A stretch of 64,000 nucleotides of DNA. Source: Mycobacterium sp. GA-1199. Lineage in GTDB: Bacteria; Actinomycetota; Actinomycetes; Mycobacteriales; Mycobacteriaceae. Each line of letters opens with the position of its first letter. Within the stretch, counting starts at the first letter, position 1. Below are positions 8,415-16,690 of the stretch, in pieces. The DNA lies in the NCBI RefSeq assembly GCF_001500045.1, contig NZ_LQIX01000054.1, positions 186,001 to 250,000 of the forward strand. Direction: 5' to 3'. Below the pieces are notes generated by a model. That model was not told the DNA's origin and searched no databases. It saw only the letters and a list, made by a program, of their open reading frames with translations. The position numbers and the translations under genes are program-made.

Positions 8415-8897
8415 CTACAGCGGTGGCGGTGGCGGCGGCGGCCCAACCCTGCTCAGCTCGAACTCGTTGGCGCCGTTGTAGACGTCACCGCATATCCCTG
8501 GTTCGTAGTAGGAGCGCACGCCCTTGCCGTTTGCGGCATCCCAGGCGTAATTCATGGGCAGATCGTGCTGCGAGCCGTCCTCGCACGTGATCGCATCGGG
8601 TGTTGGGACGTCCCGCATGATCCACCAGCCGACCTGCCAATAGGCGTTCGCGCTCCATCCTGGCGACTTTCGCTCGGCGTCACCCGCGCCGTATTCGGTG
8701 ACGCGCACGCACTGAAACGCATCGCCTTCACAAGGCGTGACGACCCACGTCGTCGGGCCCCATTCGTAGGCGGCTTCGTAGGTGCCGAGCGCATTCGCCG
8801 TGATTTGATCCGTGCCTTTCGCGGGAGCCGCGAATCCCACCGCGACCATGCCTGCCGCGAGGACAGACGCCGCCGCGGTCACCCCCCTGCTTCCCAT
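8415..8897 (-). CDS. small secreted protein, unknown function
   Basis: A 160-residue protein with a signal peptide (basic MGSRG, hydrophobic core, cleavage probably after AAPAKG near residue 28) and an exported domain with four cysteines and many aromatic residues, ending in a run of seven prolines. An AAGGAG ribosome-binding site precedes ATG 8897. The Trp/Tyr- and Cys-rich composition resembles small mycobacterial secreted proteins of unknown role. A longer open frame upstream is not supported. Confidence 0.75.
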   Translation of the reverse strand: MGSRGVTAAASVLAAGMVAVGFAAPAKGTDQITANALGTYEAAYEWGPTTWVVTPCEGDAFQCVRVTEYGAGDAERKSPGWSANAYWQVGWWIMRDVPTPDAITCEDGSQHDLPMNYAWDAANGKGVRSYYEPGICGDVYNGANEFELSRVGPPPPPPPL

Positions 8898-9072
8898 TGG
8901 CGCTCCTTCGTGTCCGGCTCGCGTCTTAGGCAGTATGCCTCGCGAGGGACCACTGCCGACTCGATTTTCAAGCAACGCCGCGCGTCGTGCTGTCCGGCGT
9001 GATTCGCGGCGAGCGTGTACAAAGACGACTGTCGGAGACACGCCGCGCCGCCGTCCAGCCGCTGGGCGGCAA

Positions 9073-9090
9073 ACAGGCGATATCGCCTGT
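9073..9090. promoter_or_regulatory. perfect 18-bp palindrome upstream of the methyltransferase
   Basis: ACAGGCGATATCGCCTGT is a perfect two-fold palindrome. It lies in the intergenic region 41 bp before the preferred methyltransferase start and 176 bp from the divergent secreted-protein start, as expected for a dimeric repressor operator (TetR or similar). No regulator gene is adjacent. Confidence 0.55.
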
Positions 9091-9130
9091 AATGTTCCGC
9101 GCCGTGCCGAACAAGCCCGCGAAGGTGCCG

Positions 9131-10198
9131 CCGATGCCCGTGGTCCGCGTTCTCGACCGACTGCGCGCGGCCCTGCAACATGTCCTTCGCTCGACGGTGC
9201 CCCCAAGCGTCGCGATTCTCGAGACGGCCACCGGCGCATGGACGACGCAGACGATGTACGTCGCCGCGAAACTCGGCGTCGCCGACGAACTCGCGAAGGG
9301 ACCGGCGTGCGCCGCCGACATCGCCGACCGGGTAGGGGCCGACGCGGACGCCCTGTACCGGCTGATGCGGGCACTGACGTCCAAGGGCCTTCTCGAGCAT
9401 CAGCGCGACGACACCTTCAGCCTGACGAAGGTCGGCCAAACCTTGCGCGCCGACCACCCGGAGTCGATGCGCGACATGGTGCTGTTCATCGGGCACCCGG
9501 CCCGCTGGGAGGACTGGGGCAACCTGCTGCACTCGGTGCAGACCGGTGAACCGTCGGTCATCAAGCTGCGCGGCATGCCGTACTTCGACTACCTGGAGAC
9601 CGACCCCGAGCTGGCCCAGGTGTTCAACAAAGCGATGACCGCGACGAGTGGTATCACCAACGAAATCGCGCTCAGTCAATACGATTTCAGCACCTTCAAG
9701 CTGATCGTCGACGTCGGAGGCGGGCACGGCCTGCTGCTCTCGACGATTCTGAAGCGCGCGCCGGATGCCCGTGGCATCGTCTACGACCTGCCGTCGGTCA
9801 TCACGGACGCCGCGTTCACGTCCACGGCCGCGGGAGTGGCAGAACGCTGCACGGCCGAAGGCGGTTCATTCCTGGACAGGGTGCCCGAAGGCGGTGACGC
9901 CTATGTGATGAAGAACATCATTCACGACTGGGACGACGCCACGTCGTTGACGATTCTGCGCAACATCCGCACCGCGATCGCACCTCACGGCAAGCTGCTC
10001 CTGTTGGAAATGGTTCTGCCGCAACGGGCTACGCAGTTCATCGGCTTCCAGCTCGACCTGGAGATGCTCGTCACGGTGGGCGGCAGGGAACGTACCCGCG
10101 CCGATTACACGAAACTGCTGCGCAACGCGGGCTTCCGCCTCGACCGCGTCATCGACACCGTCACCCCGATCTCGATCGTGGAAGCCTCGCCAATCTAG
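9131..10198 (+). CDS. SAM-dependent O-methyltransferase (family 2)
   Basis: A ~355-residue plant/actinobacterial-type O-methyltransferase: an N-terminal winged-helix dimerisation domain (ADIADRVGADADALYRLMRALTSKG), then the SAM site VDVGGGHG, the catalytic-His region MKNIIHDWDD, and the RNIRTAIAPHGKLLLLE strand. It resembles hydroxyneurosporene/antibiotic methyltransferases; the substrate is unknown. The start is uncertain: ATG 9131 has GAAGG 8 bases upstream and fits the domain boundary; ATG 9092 and GTG 9104 are alternatives lying right beside the 9073-9090 palindrome. Confidence 0.85.
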   Translation, partial: PMPVVRVLDRLRAALQHVLRSTVPPSVAILETATGAWTTQTMYVAAKLGVADELAKGPACAADIADRVGADADALYRLMRALTSKGLLEHQRDDTFSLTKVGQTLRADHPESMRDMVLFIGHPARWEDWGNLLHSVQTGEPSVIKLRGMPYFDYLETDPELAQVFNKAMTATSGITNEIALSQYDFSTFKLIVDVGGGHGLLLSTILKRAPDARGIVYDLPSVITDAAFTSTAAGVAERCTAEGGSFLDRVPEGGDAYVMKNIIHDWDDATSLTILRNIRTAIAPHGKLLLLEMVLPQRATQFIGFQLDLEMLVTVGGRERTRADYTKLLRNAGFRLDRVIDTVTPISIVEASPI

Positions 10199-10208
10199 GC
10201 CGGGCAGG

Positions 10209-10991
10209 TCACCGCTTCTTGTCGCGCACCTTGTACGTCGAAGGCCACGATTCGCGCGTCTCGTCGCCGGTCAACGGAATGCCCTTGCTTCCGATCTTGA
10301 TGTCGTAGGCCTCCTTGCCCGGGCCGACCTCTCGGTTGGCGTGCTCGGTGGCCAGGTACATCAACTGGTCGATCTCGGCTTCGGCGAATGCGACGAACGA
10401 CGTCTTGCGCACGATGTCATCCGCTCCGGCTGCGATGCGGTCCGGCAGCACCCGCGTGGCGAACGCCGCGCCCGCCAACAACACGGACGGGATGACCCAG
10501 TAGCAGATGAACGACAGTGGCGACTCGGTGTCACGAATCGTCGCGTCGCGGTCGACGATCGGCGGGATCACCGACGACAGCGTCGTACCGCCGAACACCG
10601 CCACCCAGATCCACGTCAGCTGTGAGGTGACGCGCGCGAACAGATCGCTCTTGACGACGTGGGGTTGCTGGCCGGCTTCGGCGAACTCCCGCACGAACGG
10701 CTTGCCGATCATCGCGCCGGCGAGTGCAACGAGGAAGATGCCTGCGTTGCTCAGTGGCAGCATCCACCGTGCCGAGAACGTTTCGTCAAGCGCGAATGTG
10801 AGCACCGCCAAAACCAGAAACGTTGCCAGCGCGCCTATTTCGAGTATGCGCCCGGGCCCGCCGCGAACCTGCCCCAGTGCGAATGCGGCAAGCGCGACCG
10901 CAAGAGCGATCAGCGCCGCGATGGTGAACGCAACGTTGCCGACGAGCACCCAGTAGACGATCCACGGTGCGAGACCTAACAAAATGCCCAC
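10209..10991 (-). CDS. integral membrane protein, unknown function
   Basis: A 260-residue protein with about six hydrophobic segments: three in the first 70 residues, one near 80-98, and two near 125-143 and 160-178. A charged C-terminal tail of ~80 residues is probably cytoplasmic (DEVRDKKR-like end). I do not recognise the family. It ends 10 bp from the convergent methyltransferase stop. Confidence 0.7.
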   Translation of the reverse strand: MGILLGLAPWIVYWVLVGNVAFTIAALIALAVALAAFALGQVRGGPGRILEIGALATFLVLAVLTFALDETFSARWMLPLSNAGIFLVALAGAMIGKPFVREFAEAGQQPHVVKSDLFARVTSQLTWIWVAVFGGTTLSSVIPPIVDRDATIRDTESPLSFICYWVIPSVLLAGAAFATRVLPDRIAAGADDIVRKTSFVAFAEAEIDQLMYLATEHANREVGPGKEAYDIKIGSKGIPLTGDETRESWPSTYKVRDKKR

Positions 10992-11084
10992 GATTTGTAA
11001 GTGTACGTAGGCCCCTCCGGCCGGTGGAAGCGATCTAGTTTGATGCGATGCGAGAGCGGCGCAACGTGGCCTCCGAGGCGAGGG

Positions 11085-11444
11085 TCAGGGCGCCAACGGA
11101 GCGAACCGACCCTCGGAGCCCGGCCGGTAAGACGTGACGCGGATCACAGCTTCGACTGGCAAAGGGCCGTAGAGATGTGGGAACTCCATCCCCACGGGAT
11201 CAGCGGGCAGCCCGGGTTCCCAGCGAACCGGAGAGGACAGTCGTGCGGCGTCGATGTGGAGCAGTACCAGGTCGGTACGACCGGCGTACAGCCGGTTGGC
11301 CGGTAGGTGCACCTGCTCGGGTGTCGACAGATGCACGAAGCCGCTCGCGATCAACGAAGCGGGGCGATGCTCGCCGCGTGCTTGAGCAGACTTCCAATCG
11401 TCTTTGCTACACAGGTGGACCAGTACGGTGGGCGGCGGGCTCAT
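11085..11444 (-). CDS. DUF952 family protein
   Basis: A 119-residue soluble protein with the DUF952 signature: HLCSKDDWKSAQ at the start, FVHLSTPEQV in the middle, and the HLYGPLPVEAV block near the end. The family is small and widespread, with no established function. The ATG at 11444 (MSPPPTVLVH) matches the usual family start; the frame continues upstream but without family similarity. Confidence 0.8.
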   Translation of the reverse strand: MSPPPTVLVHLCSKDDWKSAQARGEHRPASLIASGFVHLSTPEQVHLPANRLYAGRTDLVLLHIDAARLSSPVRWEPGLPADPVGMEFPHLYGPLPVEAVIRVTSYRPGSEGRFAPLAP

Positions 11445-11509
11445 ATAGCCAGCCTGCCGCGCCGGCAACTCGAGGTAACGGTGAGACACGACACACCGGT
11501 AGAGCCTTT

Positions 11510-11536
11510 GGGAACAACGCCGAAACCCAAAACGTC
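11510..11536 (+). promoter_or_regulatory. candidate ECF-type promoter
   Basis: GGGAAC at 11510-11515 followed after 17 bp by CGTC resembles the SigE/SigH-type promoter seen before sigB in this same window (GGGAAC, 17 bp, CGTTG). It would serve the DUF7455-type gene at 11575. The -10 match is incomplete. Confidence 0.3.
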
Positions 11537-11574
11537 TGAGACAGTAGATGCACGCGACAGTACGGAGGTCCGCA

Positions 11575-11769
11575 ATGACGAACGCAACGCTCACCAGTCC
11601 CCCATTGACCCGGGCTGACCGCTGCGATCGTTGCGGCGCCGCGGCACGAGTTCGCGCGAAGCTCCCGTCGGGAGCGGAGTTGCTCTTCTGCCAGCACCAC
11701 GCCAATGAGCACGAGGCCAAGCTGATCGAGCTGGCGGCCGTGCTCGAAGTGAGCCCGGTGGAGGCATAG
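11575..11769 (+). CDS. small zinc-ribbon-like protein (DUF7455 type)
   Basis: A 64-residue protein with a CDRC pair (~20-23) and a CQHH motif (~42-45), probably a small zinc-binding fold. It resembles the DUF7455 family of actinobacteria (family name from memory). A clear GGAGG ribosome-binding site precedes ATG 11575; the upstream ATG at 11548 lacks one. Confidence 0.75.
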   Translation: MTNATLTSPPLTRADRCDRCGAAARVRAKLPSGAELLFCQHHANEHEAKLIELAAVLEVSPVEA

Positions 11770-11833
11770 CACCCGACACGGCGGACAGCCGCTCTGGGCA
11801 CGAGCACCTTGCGTCAGTAATGCTGGACTGGTC

Positions 11834-12841
11834 ATGAGTGACCAGCCCCGGCCGCTGCCGACGAAGCCGTCGCGCCACCACATTCGCCACATCGTGGGGC
11901 GCACGTTGTCCAAGAGCTGGGACGACTCGATCTTCTCGGAGTCCGCGCAGGCGGCGTTCTGGTCGGCGTTGTCGCTTCCGCCCCTGCTGTTGGGGATGCT
12001 CGGCAGCCTGGCCTACATCGCGCCGCTGTTCGGCCCCGACACGCTTCCGATGATCGAGAACCAGATCATCGACACCGCCGCGAGGTTCTTCTCCACGAAC
12101 GTGGTGAGCGAGATCATCGAGCCGACGGTCCGCGACATCGTCAAGGGCGCCCGCGGTGAAGTCGTCTCGCTGGGGTTCGTGATCTCGCTGTGGGCCGGGT
12201 CATCGGCCATCTCGGCGTTCGTGGATTCGATCACCGAGGCGCACGGCCAGACCCCGCTGCGCCACCCGGTCCGTCAGCGGTTCTACGCGCTCGGCCTCTA
12301 CGTGGTGATGTTGATCGGTGCGATCCTCGCGGCGCCGTTCATCGCGTTGGGGCCGCGAAAGATCGCGACGTACATACCGGACAGCTGGGACCACGTTCTG
12401 CGGTTCGGCTACTACCCGGTGCTGATTCTGGCGCTGATCGTGTCCGTCAACCTGCTCTACCGGGTCTCGCTGCCCAAGCCATTGCCGTCGCACCGGTTGC
12501 TGCTGGGCTCGATCCTGGCCACTCTGGTGTTCCTGTTGGCGACGTTCGGGCTGCGCTTCTACCTGACGTGGATCACCGCAACCGGCTACACCTACGGCGC
12601 GTTGGCGACGCCGATCGCCTTCTTGCTGTTCGCGTTCTTCCTCGGCTTCGCGATCATGATCGGCGCCGAACTCAACGCCGCGATTCAGGAGGAATGGCCG
12701 GCGGCCGACACACACGCCAAGCGTTTCCAGTGGTGGTTGAGGGGAAAAGCCGACTCAATCAACGGCGTCGTTGCCGAGGGAGCACCGGCAGCCGCTCCGG
12801 CGTCCCCGGCGGGAGCGGCGACCGACCGGGCTACTTCTTGA
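11834..12841 (+). CDS. YihY/BrkB family inner-membrane protein (Rv2707-like)
   Basis: A 335-residue membrane protein with six to seven hydrophobic segments (residues ~38-60, ~117-135, ~155-178, ~195-214, ~226-245, ~253-275) and family motifs LGFVISLWAGSSAISAFVDS and GAELNAAIQEEWP. YihY/BrkB proteins were once called RNase BN; that is no longer accepted and the transport or envelope role is unknown. The C-terminus is low-complexity Ala/Pro. Its last 11 bases overlap the convergent DUF3039 gene. Confidence 0.88.
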   Translation: MSDQPRPLPTKPSRHHIRHIVGRTLSKSWDDSIFSESAQAAFWSALSLPPLLLGMLGSLAYIAPLFGPDTLPMIENQIIDTAARFFSTNVVSEIIEPTVRDIVKGARGEVVSLGFVISLWAGSSAISAFVDSITEAHGQTPLRHPVRQRFYALGLYVVMLIGAILAAPFIALGPRKIATYIPDSWDHVLRFGYYPVLILALIVSVNLLYRVSLPKPLPSHRLLLGSILATLVFLLATFGLRFYLTWITATGYTYGALATPIAFLLFAFFLGFAIMIGAELNAAIQEEWPAADTHAKRFQWWLRGKADSINGVVAEGAPAAAPASPAGAATDRATS

Positions 12842-13067
12842 GCTTCTCGTAGATGCGCTTGCACTCCGGGCACACCGGCGATCCGGGCTTGGCCGACTTC
12901 GTCACCGGGAACACCTCGCCGCACAGCGCGACGACGTGGGTGCCCATCACCGCGCTCTCGGCAATCTTGTCCTTCTTGACATAGTGGAAGAACTTCGGGG
13001 TATCGCTGTCAGTCCCGTCGTCGACGCGTTCGTCGGTGTCGGTGCGCTCGATCGTCTGGGTTTGCAT
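12831..13067 (-). CDS. DUF3039 zinc-ribbon protein (Rv2708c-like)
   Basis: A 78-residue protein with a C-terminal metal-binding unit (CGEVF, then CPEC) and a conserved FHYVKKDKI core, the DUF3039 family of actinobacteria. Function is unknown. ATG 13067 (MQTQTIER) matches the family start; an in-frame ATG at 13076 would add three residues. The 3' end overlaps the convergent YihY gene by 11 bp. Confidence 0.85.
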   Translation of the reverse strand: MQTQTIERTDTDERVDDGTDSDTPKFFHYVKKDKIAESAVMGTHVVALCGEVFPVTKSAKPGSPVCPECKRIYEKLKK

Positions 13068-13133
13068 GACACCCATTTTGCCCGTAAGAAAACCGACCCG
13101 TACAGCGGAGCCACAATGTGGGACAGTGAAAGT

Positions 13134-13535
13134 ATGAAACAAAGCCCCGAGCTGAGTTTCGACGACGACGGCCGGCCCGTCCTGATCACTCGCGCCGCCC
13201 CCGCCTACGAGGAACAGCACCGCCAACGGGTTCGCAAGTACTTGACGCTCATGTCGTTTCGTATTCCGGCCCTCGTACTGGCCGCGATCGCTTACGGCAT
13301 CTGGCACAACGGCCTGATCTCATTGGCGATTCTCGTCGGCTCGATTCCGTTGCCGTGGATCGCCGTGCTCATCGCCAACGACCGCCCGCCGCGGCGTCCG
13401 GAAGAGCCGCGTCGCTACGACAACCGCCGTCACTCCTCCGAGGTCCCGACCGCCGAACGGCCGGCGCTCGAGCGCCGCACGGTGGCACCGCCGCAACCCG
13501 GAGAGCGAGGCTCGAACGGTGATGTTCCCAGCTGA
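13134..13535 (+). CDS. DUF3099 membrane protein (Rv2709-like)
   Basis: A ~133-residue protein with the DUF3099 signature (ITRAAPAYEEQHRQRVRKYL) followed by two membrane segments at ~43-60 and ~63-82 and a polar, Arg/Pro-rich cytoplasmic tail. Function unknown. The start is ambiguous: ATG 13134 (MKQSPEL) fits homologues, but GGAG lies 5 bases before an in-frame ATG at 13116, which would add six residues. It precedes sigB as in M. tuberculosis. Confidence 0.82.
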   Translation: MKQSPELSFDDDGRPVLITRAAPAYEEQHRQRVRKYLTLMSFRIPALVLAAIAYGIWHNGLISLAILVGSIPLPWIAVLIANDRPPRRPEEPRRYDNRRHSSEVPTAERPALERRTVAPPQPGERGSNGDVPS

Positions 13536-13618
13536 GACGCTTCTATCCCTTTTCTAAGGACATTCTCAGGTCGGCTCCGAGAAACCGCTGATCAGAAGGT
13601 GTGAACCAGTCAATGGCT

Positions 13619-13646
13619 GGGAACTCTTTGGACCTCGTGGGCGTTG
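13619..13646 (+). promoter_or_regulatory. SigE/SigH-type promoter of sigB
   Basis: GGGAAC at 13619-13624, a 17-bp spacer and CGTTG at 13642-13646 match the mycobacterial SigE/SigH ECF promoter. sigB transcription from such promoters is established in M. tuberculosis. It places the start site ~30 bp before the sigB start codon. Confidence 0.75.
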
Positions 13647-13682
13647 TAGCTCATGACAGTTCGACTTGATCAGGAGGCCGTC

Positions 13683-14642
13683 ATGGCAAATGCCAGCACC
13701 ATCCGCGTCGACCAGGACCTGGACGCCCAGAGTCCAGCGGCTGACCTCGTACGCGTGTATCTCAATGGTATTGGCAAGACTGCCTTGCTCAACGCCGCCG
13801 ATGAGGTGGAACTCGCAAAGCGCATCGAGGCCGGGCTATACGCCAAGCACCTGCTCGAGACGCGGAAGCGCTTGGGCGAGAACCGCAAACGTGATCTTGC
13901 CGCCGTGGTCCGCGACGGTGAAGCCGCGCGGCGCCACCTTCTCGAAGCCAACCTGCGCCTGGTCGTCTCGCTGGCGAAGCGCTACACCGGCCGCGGGATG
14001 CCACTGCTCGACCTGATCCAGGAAGGCAACCTCGGCCTGATCCGGGCGATGGAAAAGTTCGACTACGCCAAGGGATTCAAGTTCTCGACGTACGCCACGT
14101 GGTGGATCCGCCAGGCGATCACCCGCGGCATGGCCGACCAGAGCCGCACGATCCGGCTTCCGGTGCACCTCGTCGAGCAGGTCAACAAGCTGGCTCGGAT
14201 CAAGCGTGAGATGCACCAGAACCTCGGCCGTGAAGCCACCGATGATGAACTGGCGGCCGAGTCCGGAATCCCGGTGGAGAAGATCACCGATCTGCTCGAG
14301 CACAGCCGCGACCCGGTGAGCCTCGACATGCCGGTGGGTAGCGACGAGGAAGCGCCGCTGGGCGACTTCATCGAGGACGCCGAGGCGATGTCGGCCGAGA
14401 ACGCGGTGATCTCCGAACTGCTGCACACCGACATCCGGCACGTGCTCGCCACGCTCGACGAGCGCGAACAGCAGGTGATCCGGTTGCGGTTCGGCCTCGA
14501 CGACGGTCAGCCCCGCACCCTCGACCAGATCGGCAAGCTGTTCGGGCTCTCCCGCGAGCGGGTGCGCCAGATCGAGCGCGAGGTCATGGCCAAGCTCCGC
14601 AACGGCGAACGTGCCGATCGCCTCCGCTCGTACGCCAGCTGA
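13683..14642 (+). CDS. sigB: principal-like (group 2) sigma factor SigB
   Basis: A 319-residue group 2 sigma-70 factor lacking the long acidic N-terminus of SigA. It has region 1.2 (VRVYLNGIGKTALL), region 2 (LRLVVSLAKRYTGRGM, FSTYATWWIRQAI), region 3 and region 4.2 (GLSRERVRQIEREVM). SigB supports stress and stationary-phase transcription. AGGAGG lies 6 bases before ATG 13683, so this start is preferred over ATG 13653. It sits immediately upstream of ideR, as in other mycobacteria. Confidence 0.97.
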   Translation: MANASTIRVDQDLDAQSPAADLVRVYLNGIGKTALLNAADEVELAKRIEAGLYAKHLLETRKRLGENRKRDLAAVVRDGEAARRHLLEANLRLVVSLAKRYTGRGMPLLDLIQEGNLGLIRAMEKFDYAKGFKFSTYATWWIRQAITRGMADQSRTIRLPVHLVEQVNKLARIKREMHQNLGREATDDELAAESGIPVEKITDLLEHSRDPVSLDMPVGSDEEAPLGDFIEDAEAMSAENAVISELLHTDIRHVLATLDEREQQVIRLRFGLDDGQPRTLDQIGKLFGLSRERVRQIEREVMAKLRNGERADRLRSYAS

Positions 14643-14653
14643 TTGCCCCGACG

Positions 14654-14686
14654 ACGATCCCCGCCGCTTCGACCGGCGGGGATCGT
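14654..14686. terminator. sigB terminator hairpin
   Basis: A perfect 13-bp GC-rich stem (ACGATCCCCGCCG and its complement) with a 7-base loop, starting 12 bp after the sigB stop and ~90 bp before ideR. No T-tract. Confidence 0.85.
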
Positions 14687-14777
14687 GTCGTATCACGGTG
14701 TGCCGGTGTCGCAGACGTAACAACGCAGTTCAGGCCCTTCAGCCGGTAGACTCGGCCTTTGACGGAGGGTTAGCGCA

Positions 14778-15473
14778 ATGAATGATCTGGTCGACACCAC
14801 GGAGATGTACCTGCGGACGATCTACGACCTCGAGGAAGAGGGCGTGGTGCCCTTGCGTGCCCGCATCGCAGAGCGTCTCGATCAAAGCGGTCCCACCGTC
14901 AGCCAGACGGTGTCCCGGATGGAGCGCGACGGCCTGCTCCATGTCGCAGGCGATCGCCACCTCGAGCTGACCGAGAAGGGCCGCGCCCTCGCCGTCGCCG
15001 TCATGCGCAAGCACCGCCTCGCCGAAAGGCTGCTCGTCGACGTCATCGGCCTGCCCTGGGAGGAAGTGCACGCCGAGGCCTGCCGCTGGGAACACGTGAT
15101 GAGCGAGGACGTCGAGCGCCGGCTTGTCCAGGTGCTGAACAACCCGACCACCTCGCCGTTCGGGAACCCGATCCCCGGCCTCTCGGAGCTGGGCCTGATC
15201 AGCACGTCGTCGGAAGGCGACCGGTTGAACCTCGTTCGGCTGACCGAACTACCCGCCGGAATGCCCGTCGCCGTGGTGGTGCGGCAGCTGACCGAGCACG
15301 TGCAGGGTGACGCCGACCTGATCAGCAGGCTCAAGGATGCTGGTGTGGTGCCCAACGCCCGTGTGACCGTGCAGATCAACGACCACGGCGGGGTGATGAT
15401 CGTGATCCCCGGCCACGAACAGGTCGAACTGCCCCACCAGATGGCGCACGCCGTGAAGGTCGAGAAGGTATGA
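14778..15473 (+). CDS. ideR: iron-dependent regulator IdeR
   Basis: A 231-residue DtxR-family repressor that binds DNA when loaded with Fe(II), controlling siderophores and iron storage. The N-terminal winged helix is intact. All known metal ligands are present: site 1 His79, Glu83, His98; site 2 Met10, Cys102, Glu105, His106. The C-terminal SH3-like domain ends with HAVKVEKV. ATG 14778 gives the canonical MNDLVDTTEMYLR. No iron box was recognised around its own promoter. Confidence 0.98.
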   Translation: MNDLVDTTEMYLRTIYDLEEEGVVPLRARIAERLDQSGPTVSQTVSRMERDGLLHVAGDRHLELTEKGRALAVAVMRKHRLAERLLVDVIGLPWEEVHAEACRWEHVMSEDVERRLVQVLNNPTTSPFGNPIPGLSELGLISTSSEGDRLNLVRLTELPAGMPVAVVVRQLTEHVQGDADLISRLKDAGVVPNARVTVQINDHGGVMIVIPGHEQVELPHQMAHAVKVEKV

Positions 15474-15496
15474 CCGCCCGAGCCGGTGCGGGGCCC

Positions 15497-16537
15497 TCAA
15501 CCGGCCCGCCGTCCGAAGGCCTGCCTGGGCGGTAGCCGGACTCCCAACTGGTCGGCCAACCGGTAGCCCGTCGCGGCCAGCTCCCGAATCTGCTCCGGCC
15601 GCAGACCCGACTGCAGCGCGGTGTCGAGCATGCGGGCCATCCGATGGGTAGCGTCGCAGCGCAGCGCTGCTTCCAGTGACACCCCGGCCAGCGGACCGTC
15701 GCCGCGGGCATAGGCCGAGAACGCCAACAACACCAGCGCTTCGGCCCGCCACGGCTCCGGGAGCCGCCGCGACAACTCCGCCCACAACGACTCGGCGTCT
15801 GCCGCGCACTCACCCACCGCGAGCGCGTACAGCGTGTCGCGCACCTGCAGATCGGTCAGTGCCGCCGCGATCCCGGTCACCGTCTCATCGGGCAGGTCCT
15901 CACCCGCAGACGCCCGCGCGGCCGCCGCGATCACGGCCTCGATCTCACTGCGCGCCTCGGCCTCCGAGCGACCTGCCTGCGCGTCCTCAATGAGGCCGGC
16001 CAACGCTTGCGCGCGGACGGGATCGGTGACCGCGATGACGTCCTGGAGTTCGGTGCGCCGGGCATAGAGCCGGCGCCCGTCCAGCACGGCGGCCATCGCG
16101 AGCGGCGACGCCGACGGGTCGTCCACGGTCCCCGAGGCGCCGCACCCATCGGCGCAATGCCACCGCCCGCCGGCCACGATCCGGTCGACGACATGGGCGG
16201 CAAGCAGTTCGATCCCCCGGTCGGCCAGGGCCGACGCCAGCATGGCGGCCAGCTCGCGGTATTCGTCGTTGCACAGACGACAGCCCGCACCGTCCTCGTC
16301 GACGACGACGGCGATCGCCGAGTCCGGTCGCGCCGCCGCGGCGACGTCGGCGACGTGCTCGACCGAGTCGGTCAGCTCGTCGGAGAGGTCCACCCGCATA
16401 ACGCATCCCATCGCGCCGCGGTCCACAGTCACGAGCACGAGGGATTTCTCCGGAACGAAGCCCAGAACGGCGGGCAGGGCGGCGATCAGCACCGCCGGAC
16501 GGTCGAGGCGGAAATCGGGTGAAGGTGAGGTCGTCAT
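15497..16537 (-). CDS. DUF4192 protein (Rv2712c-like)
   Basis: A 346-residue protein with the DUF4192 start (RLDRPAVLIAALPAVLGFVPEKSLVLVTVD) and a C-terminal half rich in helices (LVLLAFSAYARGDGPLAG). The family is confined to actinobacteria and has no known function. ATG 16537 gives MTTSPSPDF; the open frame runs much further upstream antisense to sthA, which is not coding. Divergent from sthA. Confidence 0.85.
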   Translation of the reverse strand: MTTSPSPDFRLDRPAVLIAALPAVLGFVPEKSLVLVTVDRGAMGCVMRVDLSDELTDSVEHVADVAAAARPDSAIAVVVDEDGAGCRLCNDEYRELAAMLASALADRGIELLAAHVVDRIVAGGRWHCADGCGASGTVDDPSASPLAMAAVLDGRRLYARRTELQDVIAVTDPVRAQALAGLIEDAQAGRSEAEARSEIEAVIAAAARASAGEDLPDETVTGIAAALTDLQVRDTLYALAVGECAADAESLWAELSRRLPEPWRAEALVLLAFSAYARGDGPLAGVSLEAALRCDATHRMARMLDTALQSGLRPEQIRELAATGYRLADQLGVRLPPRQAFGRRAG

Positions 16538-16690
16538 GGGGCCGACCCTTCCCGTCGACTCGGACGGCGGTCGCCTGTCGTCGGTCGCGACCCCCGCCGC
16601 TGTGGATGAATTCCGGCTTGGGGATGAATTCAGCTTCGGATAAGCCAGTCGGCGTGCGGAACTCGCCCAACCGGCGTACATCTTGTTGCC

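Noticed and set aside
14778..15473. Search for an IdeR iron box in the window
   Set aside because: No sequence close to the 19-bp IdeR consensus was recognised near any start codon.
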